From Alphaproteobacteria bacterium (GTDB lineage Bacteria; Pseudomonadota; Alphaproteobacteria; JANQMY01), in NCBI GenBank assembly GCA_028289425.1, contig JANQPL010000007.1, forward strand, positions 62,001 through 126,000: DNA of 64,000 nt, in the 5' to 3' direction. Shown here in pieces: positions 18,236-27,121 of the stretch. The notes beneath the pieces were generated by a model. The model made no database searches. It saw only the letters and a program-made list of their open reading frames with translations, and had not been told where the DNA came from. Position 1 is the stretch's first letter; the number at the start of each line of letters is the position of its first letter. The translations under genes and the position numbers were made by a program.

Positions 18236-18269
18236 TGCGGCATAAATAATCAGTATAGGGAGGAATATC

Positions 18270-19316
18270 ATGAAGATTTCTACGCTTTTAAACTATGCCG
18301 GCGACTATCACGCGGCCGTGGAAGAAGTGGTGGCATTGGAAAAGGCCGGCCTTGACACGGTGTTCGTGGCGGAAGCCTATGGTTTCGATGCGGTCAGTAT
18401 GATGGGCTTTTTGGCGGCCAAGACCGAACGGGTGACGATCGGTTCCGGTATTCTGCCCATTTATTCCCGCACGCCCACATTGCTGGCGATGACGGCGGCG
18501 GGCCTCGACAATTTGTCGGGGGGCCGTGCCATGCTGGGTATCGGCGCGTCGGGTCCGCAGGTGATCGAAGGCTGGCACGGTGTGCCCTATGACGCACCGC
18601 TGTCCCGCATTCGCGAGATTATCCAAATCTGCCGTACGGTGTGGGCGCGGGAGCGTCTCGACTTCCACGGCAAGAAATACAACATGCCGTTGCCGAAAGA
18701 TCAGGGGACGGGCCTTGGCAAGCCGCTCAAAATGATCACCGTGCCGCCGCGCAAGGAAATCCCGATCACGGTGGCGTCGCTAACCCACAAGAGCGTGGAG
18801 ATGACGGCGGAGCTGGCCGATGGCTGGCTGCCCACCATGTTCGTGCCCGGCAAGGCGAACGTCTATTGGGGTGAGGCGCTCAAAGCGGGCGCTGCAAAGC
18901 GCGATGTTAACCGGGCCCCGCTGGAAGTCTATGCGGGCGGCATGGTGGCCATTGGCGACGGCTTGGAAGATCTGCGCAACCTGACGCGCCCCATGACCGC
19001 GCTTTATGTGGGCGGCATGGGCGCGCGCAACAAGAACTTCTACAACACGGTCTTTGCAAGCTACGGCTACGAAAAAGAGGCCAAAGAAATCCAGGATCTA
19101 TTCTTGGACGGTAAGAAGACGGAAGCGGCCGCCGCCATTCCCGATTCCTTTATCGAGCAAACCACTTTGGTTGGACCGGAAGGGTTTGTCCGTGACCGGA
19201 TCAGTGCGCTGAAGGACTCAGGCGTGACCAGCTTGAATGTAAGCCTTGCCGGCCAGACCTTGGATGAGCGCGTCAAATTTATGGATAAGCTGCGCAATAT
19301 GGCGGATGCGGCCTAA
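18270..19316 (+). CDS. LLM class F420-dependent oxidoreductase
   Basis: 348 residues of the luciferase-like TIM-barrel family. Start ISTLLNYAGDY, then EKAGLDTVFVAEAYGFDAVSMMGFLAAKTERVTIGSGILPIYSRTPTLLAMTAAGLDNLSGGRAMLGIGASGPQVIEGWHG is the conserved N-terminal half of the F420-binding LLM group; the C-terminal half includes ADGWLPTMF. F420 use is inferred from resemblance to mycobacterial members; FMN is possible. A perfect-looking AGGGAGGA precedes the ATG. The family includes reductases and dehydrogenases acting on alcohols, aldehydes and unsaturated acyl chains. Confidence 0.9.
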   Translation: MKISTLLNYAGDYHAAVEEVVALEKAGLDTVFVAEAYGFDAVSMMGFLAAKTERVTIGSGILPIYSRTPTLLAMTAAGLDNLSGGRAMLGIGASGPQVIEGWHGVPYDAPLSRIREIIQICRTVWARERLDFHGKKYNMPLPKDQGTGLGKPLKMITVPPRKEIPITVASLTHKSVEMTAELADGWLPTMFVPGKANVYWGEALKAGAAKRDVNRAPLEVYAGGMVAIGDGLEDLRNLTRPMTALYVGGMGARNKNFYNTVFASYGYEKEAKEIQDLFLDGKKTEAAAAIPDSFIEQTTLVGPEGFVRDRISALKDSGVTSLNVSLAGQTLDERVKFMDKLRNMADAA

Positions 19317-19743
19317 CTGGGGTTGGCCCGGCCACCCGCTAACCAGAAAAAAGAGGCGAGGAGGGGCGCGGTCTGCCACCGACCCATAATGGACGCTCGA
19401 CCCGGCGGCGAGTTCAAACGGGTGACCGGCATCCGACCAATGGGTCGCGCACATTCTCTCCGATGACAGATTAATCATCCGACACCAGATGCGGTGGCAA
19501 ACAAACCGATTCAAAGCCAGACTTCTAGATTGTTTGGCCGACCGATCTTGCGCGATAGCTTCGCCTCAAGAACAGCTTCCATGTTGCCCTGTTTAATAAG
19601 TCTTGACGGCGTGTATTGGACGTTGCTGAGCGTGGTCCAGTCCCGCGAACAGGATTCTGGTTTACACCGTTTAGTAAACACTGTTTACTCGGAATGCTGC
19701 CTTGGACATGCAGCGTCAGCGGCGGGAGGTTGGATCGGCATTC
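19317..19743. other. Intergenic region without a gene
   Basis: About 430 bases. I see no coding pattern. The only structured element is the 17-bp palindrome at 19673-19689 ahead of the MFS gene, with extra GTTTA half-sites just upstream of it. The region separates the general part of the window from the catabolic island. Confidence 0.6.
19673..19689. promoter_or_regulatory. Class A operator-like palindrome (site A1)
   Basis: AGTAAACACTGTTTACT is a perfect palindrome with 8-bp arms around one C, 55 bases before the MFS start. It matches the site at 27025-27041 (ACTAAACAGTGTTTAGT) at 14 of 17 positions, the differences being symmetric C/G swaps, and is probably bound by the same regulator. Confidence 0.75.
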
Positions 19744-21141
19744 ATGGCGGAACATAGACAAATGACCGGTGGTTGGGTGGGCCGCATCCGTGCCGCCCTG
19801 AAGGGAACGGACTTCTATCCTTGGTATGCGGTATTCATTCTTACGCTCGCCTCCGTTATTTCCTATGTAGACCGGCAAATTCTCGCAATCATGATCGGAC
19901 CTGTCCGGCGCGATCTCGACATTACCGACACCCAGGTGAGCCTTTTGATTGGTGCGGCGTTTGCTCTGTTCTTCACCACACTCACCTTACCCATTGCCCG
20001 TCTTTCCGATCGGTATTCGCGCCGGACAATCATCGCGGTAGGTATCTTTGTCTGGAGCCTGATGACCCTCGCCTGCGGTTTGGCGCAGAGATATAGCCAT
20101 TTGTTTGTTGCACGCATGGGGGTCGGGGTCGGTGAAGCCGCACTCGCGCCGGCCGCCTATTCCATGATGTCCGACTATTTCACCAAGGAACGGCTTCCGC
20201 TTGCTGTCGGCGTTTTTCAGAGTGCCACCTTCGTTGGGACCGGTATCGCCTACATTTTCGGCGGCTATTTGGTCGAATACCTTGAAAGTATTCCGTCGCT
20301 TAGTGTGCCCGTAGTTGGTGAAATTAGATCATGGCAAGCGGCTTTCTTCATTGTCAGTGTGCCGGGCCTGTTGCTCGCCGGAGTCATATACCTGCTGCGC
20401 GAGCCGGACCGTACCGGCCTTATGCGAGCAGAGCAAAACTCAGCCGCGATGGAAGCGTCCGATGTCTCGATGGCTGACCTGTTTCGGTTTGCCCGTTCGC
20501 GATGGAAACTCTTTTCATTGCTTTTTTCCGGATTCCTGCTCATGGCAACACAAGGGTTCGCACTGTTTGCATGGGGCGCCGAGTTTCTCATACGCACCCA
20601 TGACATGAGCCGATCGGAGGCGGGCTTGGCGTTTGGCCTTATCGCGCTCATCGTCGGTATCAGCGGCAGCATTACAGGGGGCATAGCGTCAACCTGGATC
20701 ATGTCGCGGGGTATACCGGACGGCACCATGTGGGTGGGCGTATTCAAATGCGTTGCTATTACCCCTTTCGCCGTCGCGATGGGGTTCGTTTCAAGCGGAA
20801 CGCTGGCGGTTGCCTTGTTGATCCCCGTCACTTTTCTGATGTCCCTGACGCCGGGTCTGGGTGCCGCAATTGTTCAATCCGTAACACCGAACCAGCTCCG
20901 TGCACAGATGGTCGCGGTCTATGGAATTGCGGTGGGTTTTCTCTCCTATCTGCTGGCGCCCCTCATGGTCGCTCTTCTCACTCAATATGTCTTTCTCCGG
21001 GATGACGCGGTTGGGTATTCGCTGGGGTCGATGGCCCTTGTGGTGTATCCCTTGGCGGCGCTCGTCCTTTATCTTGGACTGAAACACTACCGCGCTGCGT
21101 TGACGGCAGCGGAAACTTGGGAAGCGCCTTCTAAATCCTAA
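19744..21141 (+). CDS. Spinster-type MFS transporter
   Basis: 465 residues with twelve predicted membrane helices. FILTLASVISYVDRQILAIMIGPVRRDL and LPIARLSDRYSRRTIIAVGI, the loop 2-3 motif, place it with spinster-like MFS carriers common in TonB-rich alphaproteobacteria, usually beside catabolic genes. An intact second signature is RMGVGVGEAALAPAAYSMMSDYF. The ATG at 19744 was chosen; GGGAGG lies about 14 bases upstream. It converges with the TonB receptor and probably carries the receptor's ligand across the inner membrane. Confidence 0.9.
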   Translation: MAEHRQMTGGWVGRIRAALKGTDFYPWYAVFILTLASVISYVDRQILAIMIGPVRRDLDITDTQVSLLIGAAFALFFTTLTLPIARLSDRYSRRTIIAVGIFVWSLMTLACGLAQRYSHLFVARMGVGVGEAALAPAAYSMMSDYFTKERLPLAVGVFQSATFVGTGIAYIFGGYLVEYLESIPSLSVPVVGEIRSWQAAFFIVSVPGLLLAGVIYLLREPDRTGLMRAEQNSAAMEASDVSMADLFRFARSRWKLFSLLFSGFLLMATQGFALFAWGAEFLIRTHDMSRSEAGLAFGLIALIVGISGSITGGIASTWIMSRGIPDGTMWVGVFKCVAITPFAVAMGFVSSGTLAVALLIPVTFLMSLTPGLGAAIVQSVTPNQLRAQMVAVYGIAVGFLSYLLAPLMVALLTQYVFLRDDAVGYSLGSMALVVYPLAALVLYLGLKHYRAALTAAETWEAPSKS

Positions 21142-21204
21142 CGCTGACAAAAGGGTTGCCCCGCGTTGTCTTTGTTTCCACAAAGTTGGCGGCGGACGGA
21201 TGTC

Positions 21205-21236
21205 AAAAAAAAACGGCTGTCCGATCAGGACAGCCG
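21205..21236 (-). terminator. Rho-independent terminator of the TonB receptor gene
   Basis: On the minus strand a 9-bp stem CGGCTGTCC/GGACAGCCG with a 5-base loop is followed by nine T residues. It lies 80 bases after the receptor stop codon. It is not oriented to end the converging MFS transcript. Confidence 0.88.
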
Positions 21237-21315
21237 CTAAATGGTCATCATGCCCAGCCGATCAGCCAATCATGATGATGGGAGGAAACCGCCAATCACA
21301 ATCATGCGCGGTGCA

Positions 21316-23691
21316 TCAGTTAATCAATTCGCTTGGGCGCAGTGTGAGTTGGAAAATAATCTCACGGCCACGCTCTGCAAATAGATTGAGTGAGTCCGCA
21401 TTGATCGCGCCCGGCGTTCCCGTTCCCGACCCGGAAAGGGGAACATTCTGTCCAACAGTCCGCAGGATCTCGTTGTTCAGATTGCGGCCAATAAAGGACA
21501 GTTCCCAGCCACCGTCGATATCGCCAATTCGTGCCGACGCGTTTGCCTTGAAGTAGCTCGGCTGGCGCGTTCCTGGGCTCCGTTGCTGCTGAACATCGTA
21601 GGAAGAGCTGTACTGACCGTCCGCTGACAGACCGAGAATGAACTTATTGTTGATGGGCGTTTCGTAGAACACACCGAGAGATGCAGTGACTTCCGGTGCG
21701 CGCTGGATTTCAACCCCAGTCAGATCAAGTCCTTCAAAGGCGCCGCCGGGGACGACATCCACGTTACAGCCTTGGTCGGGCCGCTGGCCGGTAAAGCAAT
21801 TTGAAATGAAGCGCTTATACTTCGCGTCCAGGACCGATGCCGCACCTCTGACGGACAAGCCTTCCAACTGCGGGACTTGGTACAGGAAGTCCATCTCAAT
21901 GCCGTCCACGTCGGCACCGTCGGCGTTGACCGTGGTGACCACAATGTTGACCGAGTCAAACGACGTAACCTGAAGATTTGTGTAGTCGTATGAGAACAGA
22001 TTGGCATTGAGCTGCAAGGAGCCATCGAGCAGGGTTGATTTTATGCCGAATTCATACCCTTCCACATCTTCGTCATCATAGGTGGCCGGAACGCCGAGAA
22101 GCGCAAAATTTGCGTTAAGTGCACCTTCGTCGAAACCGCCCGACTTGTATCCCTGCTTGTACGCACCGTAGATCATAAAATCATCGGTCGGACGGTAAGA
22201 CACCGTCACTTCGGGCGACACGTTGTTGAAGCTAATGGAATCGCCACCGGGGATCACAAAGACTTGCTCGGTCCCGAAACTAAAGACGTCGACGTCTTTC
22301 TCCTCATGGGTATATCTCAGGCCGCCCGATATTTCGATTTGGTCGGTGACATCCCAGATCAGTTGGCCGAACAGAGAGTAGGCATCCTGATCTTGCTTGG
22401 AGGTAGTGATGCGTGTGATCGCGGGAATGCGACTAACCGTACTCGTGCCACGCAATTCGTAAAGACCGCCCAGCATGAAGTTGACCGGGAAGTCCCAGTC
22501 GGACGCAAGTCGGATCTCTTCCGTGATGATATTTGTCTTGTACGATGTAGATGTCGCCAATGCAGAAATAGGCAGTGCCGACTGTTCCTGATTGACGTCG
22601 TCGTCAACGTTGTAAACACCGGTGATTGAGGTTGCGGTCAAACCGTTCCCAAAATCGTAGTTCATTTCAATGGAACCAAGGATAATCCGCGCCTTGCGGT
22701 AACCATCGGGATCCGCTTCCGCAAGATTGATCGCTGCCAAAGAGGCGGCGGACGTATCTCCGGTGAAGATGTTGCGATCAAACCTACAATCGTCGAGATC
22801 TATGCCCGGCGCGGCCACGGAAAGCGGCGTGCCAAGAAAGTTGGGGGATCCCAAGGGGCAAAACGACCTTTGCCAGCCGATCGGGTATGAATCCAGTTCT
22901 CTGTCGGAATACGTGAACTTACCGCGTATATCGAACGACTCCGACGGTTCGATCGTCAGTGTACCCCGAACAAAGATATCTGTGCCGTCCGGCATGCTGT
23001 CCGCACTCGACGGCAAGGCCGGCCCCAATCCACTTACAAATGGAGCAGGGATATCGGTGATGTTGTAGAAACCTTCTTGCGAAGAGTATCTCGCAAAAAC
23101 CCGAGCGCCCACTTTATCGTTGATCGGACCGGAGAGCATGACGGAACCGAATTTTTCCTCTGCTTCGACTTCATAGCCGCCGCCGAGTTCGGCCTCAAAT
23201 TCATCTCCCGGATCCTTCGACCGAAAACCGACAACGCCACCGGGGCTGTTTTTGCCGAAGAACAATGCCTGTGGACCGCGCAGAACTTCAAGCTGGGCCA
23301 CGTCGTATTGCCCCGAAAACATCAATGAGGCTTGTGCAATCGACACCCCGTCGAGATTGATGGAGACGGATTGGTCAATGAGGCCATTCCCTGTCGCCGA
23401 GCCAACACCGCGCAGATAAATGGCACCGCCCGCGGACAGTTGGGACTGTCCGGCGATAAAGGTTGGAATGATTGCGCCCAAGTCTTCGATGGAATTCACG
23501 GCGTTCTGCTGCAAAAAGTCGCCGCTAAACGCGCTGACCGCTACGGGAACGTCTTGAAGGCTTTCTTCCCGCTTACGGGCCGTCACAAGGATTTCATCCA
23601 TCTGTGCGACCGCCGGAATGGCCATAATAAGTTCGCTTCCACCGAACAAGACTGTGGAAGCAAGAATTGCTTTTTTGCTAATCGATTTCAT
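21316..23691 (-). CDS. TonB-dependent outer-membrane receptor
   Basis: 791 residues. A cleavable signal peptide (ILASTVLFGGSELIMAIPAVAQ) is followed by the plug: DEILVTARKREESLQDVPVAVSAF and VLRGPQALFFGKNSPGGVVGFRSKDP. Then comes a 22-strand-type barrel ending RGREIIFQLTLRPSELIN. This subgroup is frequent in sphingomonads and hyphomonads and typically imports hydrophobic or aromatic substrates rather than siderophores. GAGAAGGG precedes the ATG at 23691, which gives a cleaner signal peptide than longer readings. A class B palindrome lies about 220 bases upstream, and a terminator follows the gene. Confidence 0.94.
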   Translation of the reverse strand: MKSISKKAILASTVLFGGSELIMAIPAVAQMDEILVTARKREESLQDVPVAVSAFSGDFLQQNAVNSIEDLGAIIPTFIAGQSQLSAGGAIYLRGVGSATGNGLIDQSVSINLDGVSIAQASLMFSGQYDVAQLEVLRGPQALFFGKNSPGGVVGFRSKDPGDEFEAELGGGYEVEAEEKFGSVMLSGPINDKVGARVFARYSSQEGFYNITDIPAPFVSGLGPALPSSADSMPDGTDIFVRGTLTIEPSESFDIRGKFTYSDRELDSYPIGWQRSFCPLGSPNFLGTPLSVAAPGIDLDDCRFDRNIFTGDTSAASLAAINLAEADPDGYRKARIILGSIEMNYDFGNGLTATSITGVYNVDDDVNQEQSALPISALATSTSYKTNIITEEIRLASDWDFPVNFMLGGLYELRGTSTVSRIPAITRITTSKQDQDAYSLFGQLIWDVTDQIEISGGLRYTHEEKDVDVFSFGTEQVFVIPGGDSISFNNVSPEVTVSYRPTDDFMIYGAYKQGYKSGGFDEGALNANFALLGVPATYDDEDVEGYEFGIKSTLLDGSLQLNANLFSYDYTNLQVTSFDSVNIVVTTVNADGADVDGIEMDFLYQVPQLEGLSVRGAASVLDAKYKRFISNCFTGQRPDQGCNVDVVPGGAFEGLDLTGVEIQRAPEVTASLGVFYETPINNKFILGLSADGQYSSSYDVQQQRSPGTRQPSYFKANASARIGDIDGGWELSFIGRNLNNEILRTVGQNVPLSGSGTGTPGAINADSLNLFAERGREIIFQLTLRPSELIN

Positions 23692-23908
23692 TGGTACCCT
23701 TCTCCCCGTTTCTCCCTCGAGATTCATTTTTGGATGTTGAGATGTCGACCGATCGCCTGGCGTGCGGTCCATCTGCAACTGTTTCAACTAGGATGAGCGG
23801 GGCGGTTCAAATCGCCTGGCTTGCCCATCCGGCGCGCGACGAAGGTCTTGGTCCGAAATCTTGCGGTACGGTCTTTCAGAGCCCAATCTCCCCATCGCCG
23901 ATAGTAGT

Positions 23909-23922
23909 ACTGACGCGTCAGT
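23909..23922. promoter_or_regulatory. Class B operator-like palindrome (site B1)
   Basis: ACTGACGCGTCAGT is a perfect 14-bp palindrome about 220 bases upstream of the TonB receptor start. It shares the core with the 16-bp site at 35139-35154. Confidence 0.72.
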
Positions 23923-24213
23923 CAGTTTTCTAGGCGTATTTTCCCTGTCACTCCTTCGTTTTGTTAGTGGACGGTGATGGCTAACCCACCGGCTTCTTTC
24001 GTGTGTTCCGTCAAAGCGCTGAGCGTTAGGCGGGTCTTAATTGGGCTGTGAAGCGTTGGGTTAAGGACGCCGCACAATACCATTTGTGTACGGCATAAAC
24101 TTGCGCACCGGTTTCGTGCGTGGCTGCCACTCAAGCCTTGTGCGCGTTCGTCGGACGAACTCAAAAGCCCAAGCATTTTGCCCCTCGCAACCATCGAAAT
24201 TTCCCACCCCCGC

Positions 24214-24241
24214 ATACAAACGATACGTTTGTCGTTTGTAT
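24214..24241. promoter_or_regulatory. Inverted repeat with 10-bp arms
   Basis: ATACAAACGA (24214-24223) and TCGTTTGTAT (24232-24241) are perfect arms around 8 bases that themselves continue the AACG/CGTT theme. It is not seen elsewhere in the window. It may be an operator of a third regulator or a relic. Confidence 0.6.
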
Positions 24242-24263
24242 CAACACGAAGCTCTACCAATTC

Positions 24264-24279
24264 GACTGACTAATCAGTC
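24264..24279. promoter_or_regulatory. Class B operator-like palindrome (site B2)
   Basis: GACTGA and TCAGTC arms surround CTAA. The arms are identical to the B3 site, where the centre is CGCG. It lies 28 bases from a class A site, the same pairing seen at 38213-38266. Confidence 0.65.
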
Positions 24280-24306
24280 TAACCGAAAGCGTCTGGCTGT
24301 CAATAC

Positions 24307-24323
24307 ACTAAACAGTGTTTATC
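24307..24323. promoter_or_regulatory. Class A operator-like palindrome (site A2)
   Basis: ACTAAACAGTGTTTATC keeps the TAAACA-G-TGTTTA core (24309-24321) of the class A site, with the right outer bases changed. No gene start is close by on either strand, so its target is unclear. Confidence 0.6.
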
Positions 24324-24503
24324 AAAGTGCGGAAGAGTCTTTGGAGAGCCCGATGCTTTGCCACGCGTATGCAGAAACGCCTGAGGCCGGCGCTATTGTT
24401 TTCCCACTGTCGGGGGCCATCGCCCTTTACGTCGGACCGCAGTTTTGATTATCGGGAAGGAAAACAGGTGTGGCAAAAAATTGTTTGCCGCCGCAAAACG
24501 ACT

Positions 24504-24536
24504 TAGAGCGTTTCACTATGACAAGGAAGCGCTCTA
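24504..24536. repeat. TAGAGCG/CGCTCTA stem-loop element
   Basis: TAGAGCG at 24504-24510 pairs with CGCTCTA at 24530-24536. A T/G position and three more pairs continue the stem inward. The right arm contains the stop codon of the alpha/beta hydrolase gene. Similar stems follow genes at 49276 and 52026; this type recurs in alphaproteobacterial genomes and may act as a 3' RNA element. Confidence 0.65.
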
Positions 24537-25334
24537 GGCTGGGAGAAGCGGATCTACCTTTTTGAGATGAGCCAAAAGTGATTCCGCAACTTGCTTGGCA
24601 TGCGTAATTGGCAACATATGACCAGCGCCGGGCACCAAAACTCGTTCGGCCCCGTCTATCATTTGAAACAAACGATGGCAGTGTTCGTCGATTTCCAATG
24701 ACGTATCAGCGCCCGAGATAATCAGGCACGGCATGCGGCCGCCGATCTGGCGAACGTCCGGCAGGTGTGTTTCCACAATTGCGTTGATTTGGGCCGCGAG
24801 AGAACTTCGATCCGCGACAAGTTTGGCGCGACGCGCCTCGGGAATGGAAGACCAACCCCCATCCGTGCCCGTTCTATCGAAGAACTCTACCAAATCCCGC
24901 ACCGTACTTTGTACGCTGGTCGTGTTGATCTTGAAGCGATCCTCAGAGTTGCCACCCGGCACCGCCGGCTCAATAAGGATTAGCGACTTCGGGGACTCTT
25001 GCAGTCTCGTGGCGATATTCAAGGCGATATGGCCGCCATAAGAGTGGCCCATCAGATGCACCGGGCCGGGTTGCTCATTGATCACAGTCTGAACGACGGC
25101 AATATCAGCCTCAAGCCGTTGGTGAGAATCATTGCTCGCCTCTTCCGTTCGCCCGACACCTACAAAGTTTGGTGCAACGATGCGAAGCTCGTTGCCGACG
25201 TGTCTTGCAATGTTCTTCCATTGGCCGGCATTCCCGCCGGTGCAGTGCAACGCGACAATGGTGTGTCCTTGTCCGTATTCGAGGATGTCTATTGTGCGAT
25301 CCGCATTTATGGTCGTTCTCATGAACTTGGCCAT
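24534..25334 (-). CDS. Alpha/beta hydrolase
   Basis: 266 residues. The nucleophile elbow is GHSYGGH (Ser about 97), the oxyanion region is ALHCTGGNAGQWKNIA, the acid lies in ISGADTSLEIDEH and the catalytic His in GAGHMLPITHAKQVAE. This is the C-C hydrolase/haloalkane-epoxide hydrolase-like branch with a long cap. It starts 15 bases after the CoA ligase stop and is surely in one operon with it. It may hydrolyse an ester, lactone or thioester of the island's substrate. Confidence 0.9.
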   Translation of the reverse strand: MAKFMRTTINADRTIDILEYGQGHTIVALHCTGGNAGQWKNIARHVGNELRIVAPNFVGVGRTEEASNDSHQRLEADIAVVQTVINEQPGPVHLMGHSYGGHIALNIATRLQESPKSLILIEPAVPGGNSEDRFKINTTSVQSTVRDLVEFFDRTGTDGGWSSIPEARRAKLVADRSSLAAQINAIVETHLPDVRQIGGRMPCLIISGADTSLEIDEHCHRLFQMIDGAERVLVPGAGHMLPITHAKQVAESLLAHLKKVDPLLPA

Positions 25335-25349
25335 GTCGCCCGTGTTGCC

Positions 25350-26888
25350 TTAGGACTGCTTTGCCTCAGCGTCACGCCAGTACACGTCTCTAAGCTCGCG
25401 GCGGTGAAGCTTGCCGTTCGAGTACCTCGGAAGCGCCTCGTGAAAGTCGACCGATTTGGGGACCTTGTATGAAGCAAGCCGCTGGCGGCCCCATTCGATG
25501 ATCTGATAATCAAGCCGAGAATCCGCCGGCGTACCGCGTTCCAGTTGCACCGCTGCTTTGACTTCCTGCCCCCACTCATCGTTGGGGATACCAAACACGG
25601 CGACATCCGCGACGGCTGGGTGCTGCAACAAAACAGCTTCTATTTCGGCGGGATAAATGTTCACACCGCCGGAATTGATGAGGTCAACGCGCCGGTCCGA
25701 AAGAAAAAGATATCCATCCTCATCGAGCCACCCCATATCGCCAAGGGTGAATTGCTTCGGTCCCCTATGGGCTTGCTCGGTGCGGGCGGGATCTCCAAGG
25801 TACTCAAGGTCCACGTCCGTCAAACTGGTCATGTAGATTTGACCGATTTCACCGGGCGGAAGCTCTTCATTGTCTTCCCCGATAATCTGGATTGTGAAGT
25901 CCTTGATCGGTTGGCCCACGGAGCCGGGCTTTTTGAGCCATTCGTTGGAGGTAATCCGTGTAATGACTCCGATTTCCGAGCCACCATAGGCATCAATCAA
26001 GATGGGCCCCCACCACTCTATCATTTCGAGCTTCACATGCACCGGCATCGGCGCTGCAATATGTGAGATCACCTTCAATGACGACGTGTCGTACCGGGAT
26101 CGGACGGCGCCAGGCAGTTTGAGCAAGCGCACGAACATGGTCGGGACCATGAGCGAATGGGTGATCTTGTACCGGTCGATGAATCGAAGGGCTTCCTCCG
26201 GCTCGAATTTCGGCATGATGTACACCTGCCCACCGAGAAGGATCGCCGGCACCGCGTTGCCCAGCGGCCCCGCATGATAAAGCGGCCCCTGGACAAGATG
26301 CGTGGTTTCGCCGGACATTCCCGAAAGCGTGGCATTGCGCGTGAGTTTTTTGAGGGCGACCGACGCAGCGATGTTTGTGGGCTGTTGGGAGAGCCGCGTC
26401 GGTTTCGGCCGGCCGGTGGTCCCAGACGTGAAGTAGATCGCGCTTGCAAACGGGGAATCCTTGGGAGGTTCCGCGTTGGAAGAGGCGTCGACCAACGTGT
26501 CGAACTCTTCGCCCAACTCAATAACCCGCGCGCATCCGGCTTGCTTTGCGGATGCTCTGCCCACCGCGCTGCATTCGGCGTCAACAAAAAGCACGGAAGC
26601 TTTCGCGTGAGCGATAATGTAGCTCGCTTCTTCCTCCTTGAAATGCCAATTGACAGGCACAATGGAAATGCCCCCCAGGGCAGCGGCGCAGGCGATTGTC
26701 AGGAAGTCGGTGCAGTTCTTCGACATGATCGCAGCCGAACTTCCCGGCTTCACCCCGGACTCCCACAGCAAATTGATGGTTCGATTAACGCGGTCATTGA
26801 ACTGAAGGCGCGTGTAGGATGATTTCTCATCCGAGACAATCAGACGATCCGGTTCATGTTGGGCGTATTCTTCAAGACCGACTGCCAT
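25350..26888 (-). CDS. Acyl-CoA synthetase (AMP-forming)
   Basis: 512 residues of the ANL superfamily. The P-loop-like A3 motif is IYFTSGTTGRPKPTR; the A5 segment is DAYGGSEIG; the A7/A8 hinge is GDMGWLDEDGYLFLSDRRVDLINSGGVNIYPAEIE; and the catalytic A10 lysine lies in YSNGKLHRRELRD. It activates a carboxylic acid to acyl-AMP and then acyl-CoA. First gene of a two-gene minus-strand operon with the alpha/beta hydrolase. A class A palindrome lies 137 bases upstream, shared with the divergent esterase gene. Confidence 0.94.
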   Translation of the reverse strand: MAVGLEEYAQHEPDRLIVSDEKSSYTRLQFNDRVNRTINLLWESGVKPGSSAAIMSKNCTDFLTIACAAALGGISIVPVNWHFKEEEASYIIAHAKASVLFVDAECSAVGRASAKQAGCARVIELGEEFDTLVDASSNAEPPKDSPFASAIYFTSGTTGRPKPTRLSQQPTNIAASVALKKLTRNATLSGMSGETTHLVQGPLYHAGPLGNAVPAILLGGQVYIMPKFEPEEALRFIDRYKITHSLMVPTMFVRLLKLPGAVRSRYDTSSLKVISHIAAPMPVHVKLEMIEWWGPILIDAYGGSEIGVITRITSNEWLKKPGSVGQPIKDFTIQIIGEDNEELPPGEIGQIYMTSLTDVDLEYLGDPARTEQAHRGPKQFTLGDMGWLDEDGYLFLSDRRVDLINSGGVNIYPAEIEAVLLQHPAVADVAVFGIPNDEWGQEVKAAVQLERGTPADSRLDYQIIEWGRQRLASYKVPKSVDFHEALPRYSNGKLHRRELRDVYWRDAEAKQS

Positions 26889-27024
26889 TTCCGAAATCTC
26901 GCAAACTTGACGTGCAAGGAAGATCTTTCGGTTCGCTGCACGTGGCTATGAGAAGCGCCAAATGCACAGCACCAATTCGATCAGCTTCCTTCTTCCCATT
27001 GACTTTTTTGTTCAGGCGAGTATC

Positions 27025-27041
27025 ACTAAACAGTGTTTAGT
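27025..27041. promoter_or_regulatory. Class A operator-like palindrome (site A3)
   Basis: ACTAAACAGTGTTTAGT is a perfect 17-bp palindrome with 8-bp arms. It lies between the divergent acyl-CoA synthetase and alpha/beta hydrolase genes, where one bound dimer could control both. It is the best copy of the class and serves as the reference. Confidence 0.82.
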
Positions 27042-27121
27042 AATTGCTGTCAATATTCGCAAGGTCTGGAGTTGGCGCAAAGAGCAGCGTGATTGCGACA
27101 ACGGACTCAAGGACAGAAACG

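Larger units (their letters stand above)
23692..24533. other. Long non-coding region with several palindromes
   Basis: About 840 bases with no convincing gene on either strand; the short frames present have no family features and unnatural composition. It contains four regulatory-looking inverted repeats (23909-23922, 24214-24241, 24264-24279, 24307-24323) and a repeat element at its right end. It may carry the receptor promoter plus remains of a lost gene. Confidence 0.65.

Noticed and set aside
24086-24448. Plus-strand open frame of 120 codons in the long gap
   Set aside because: It runs through three palindromes, has no recognisable composition or start signal, and ends in unrelated sequence.
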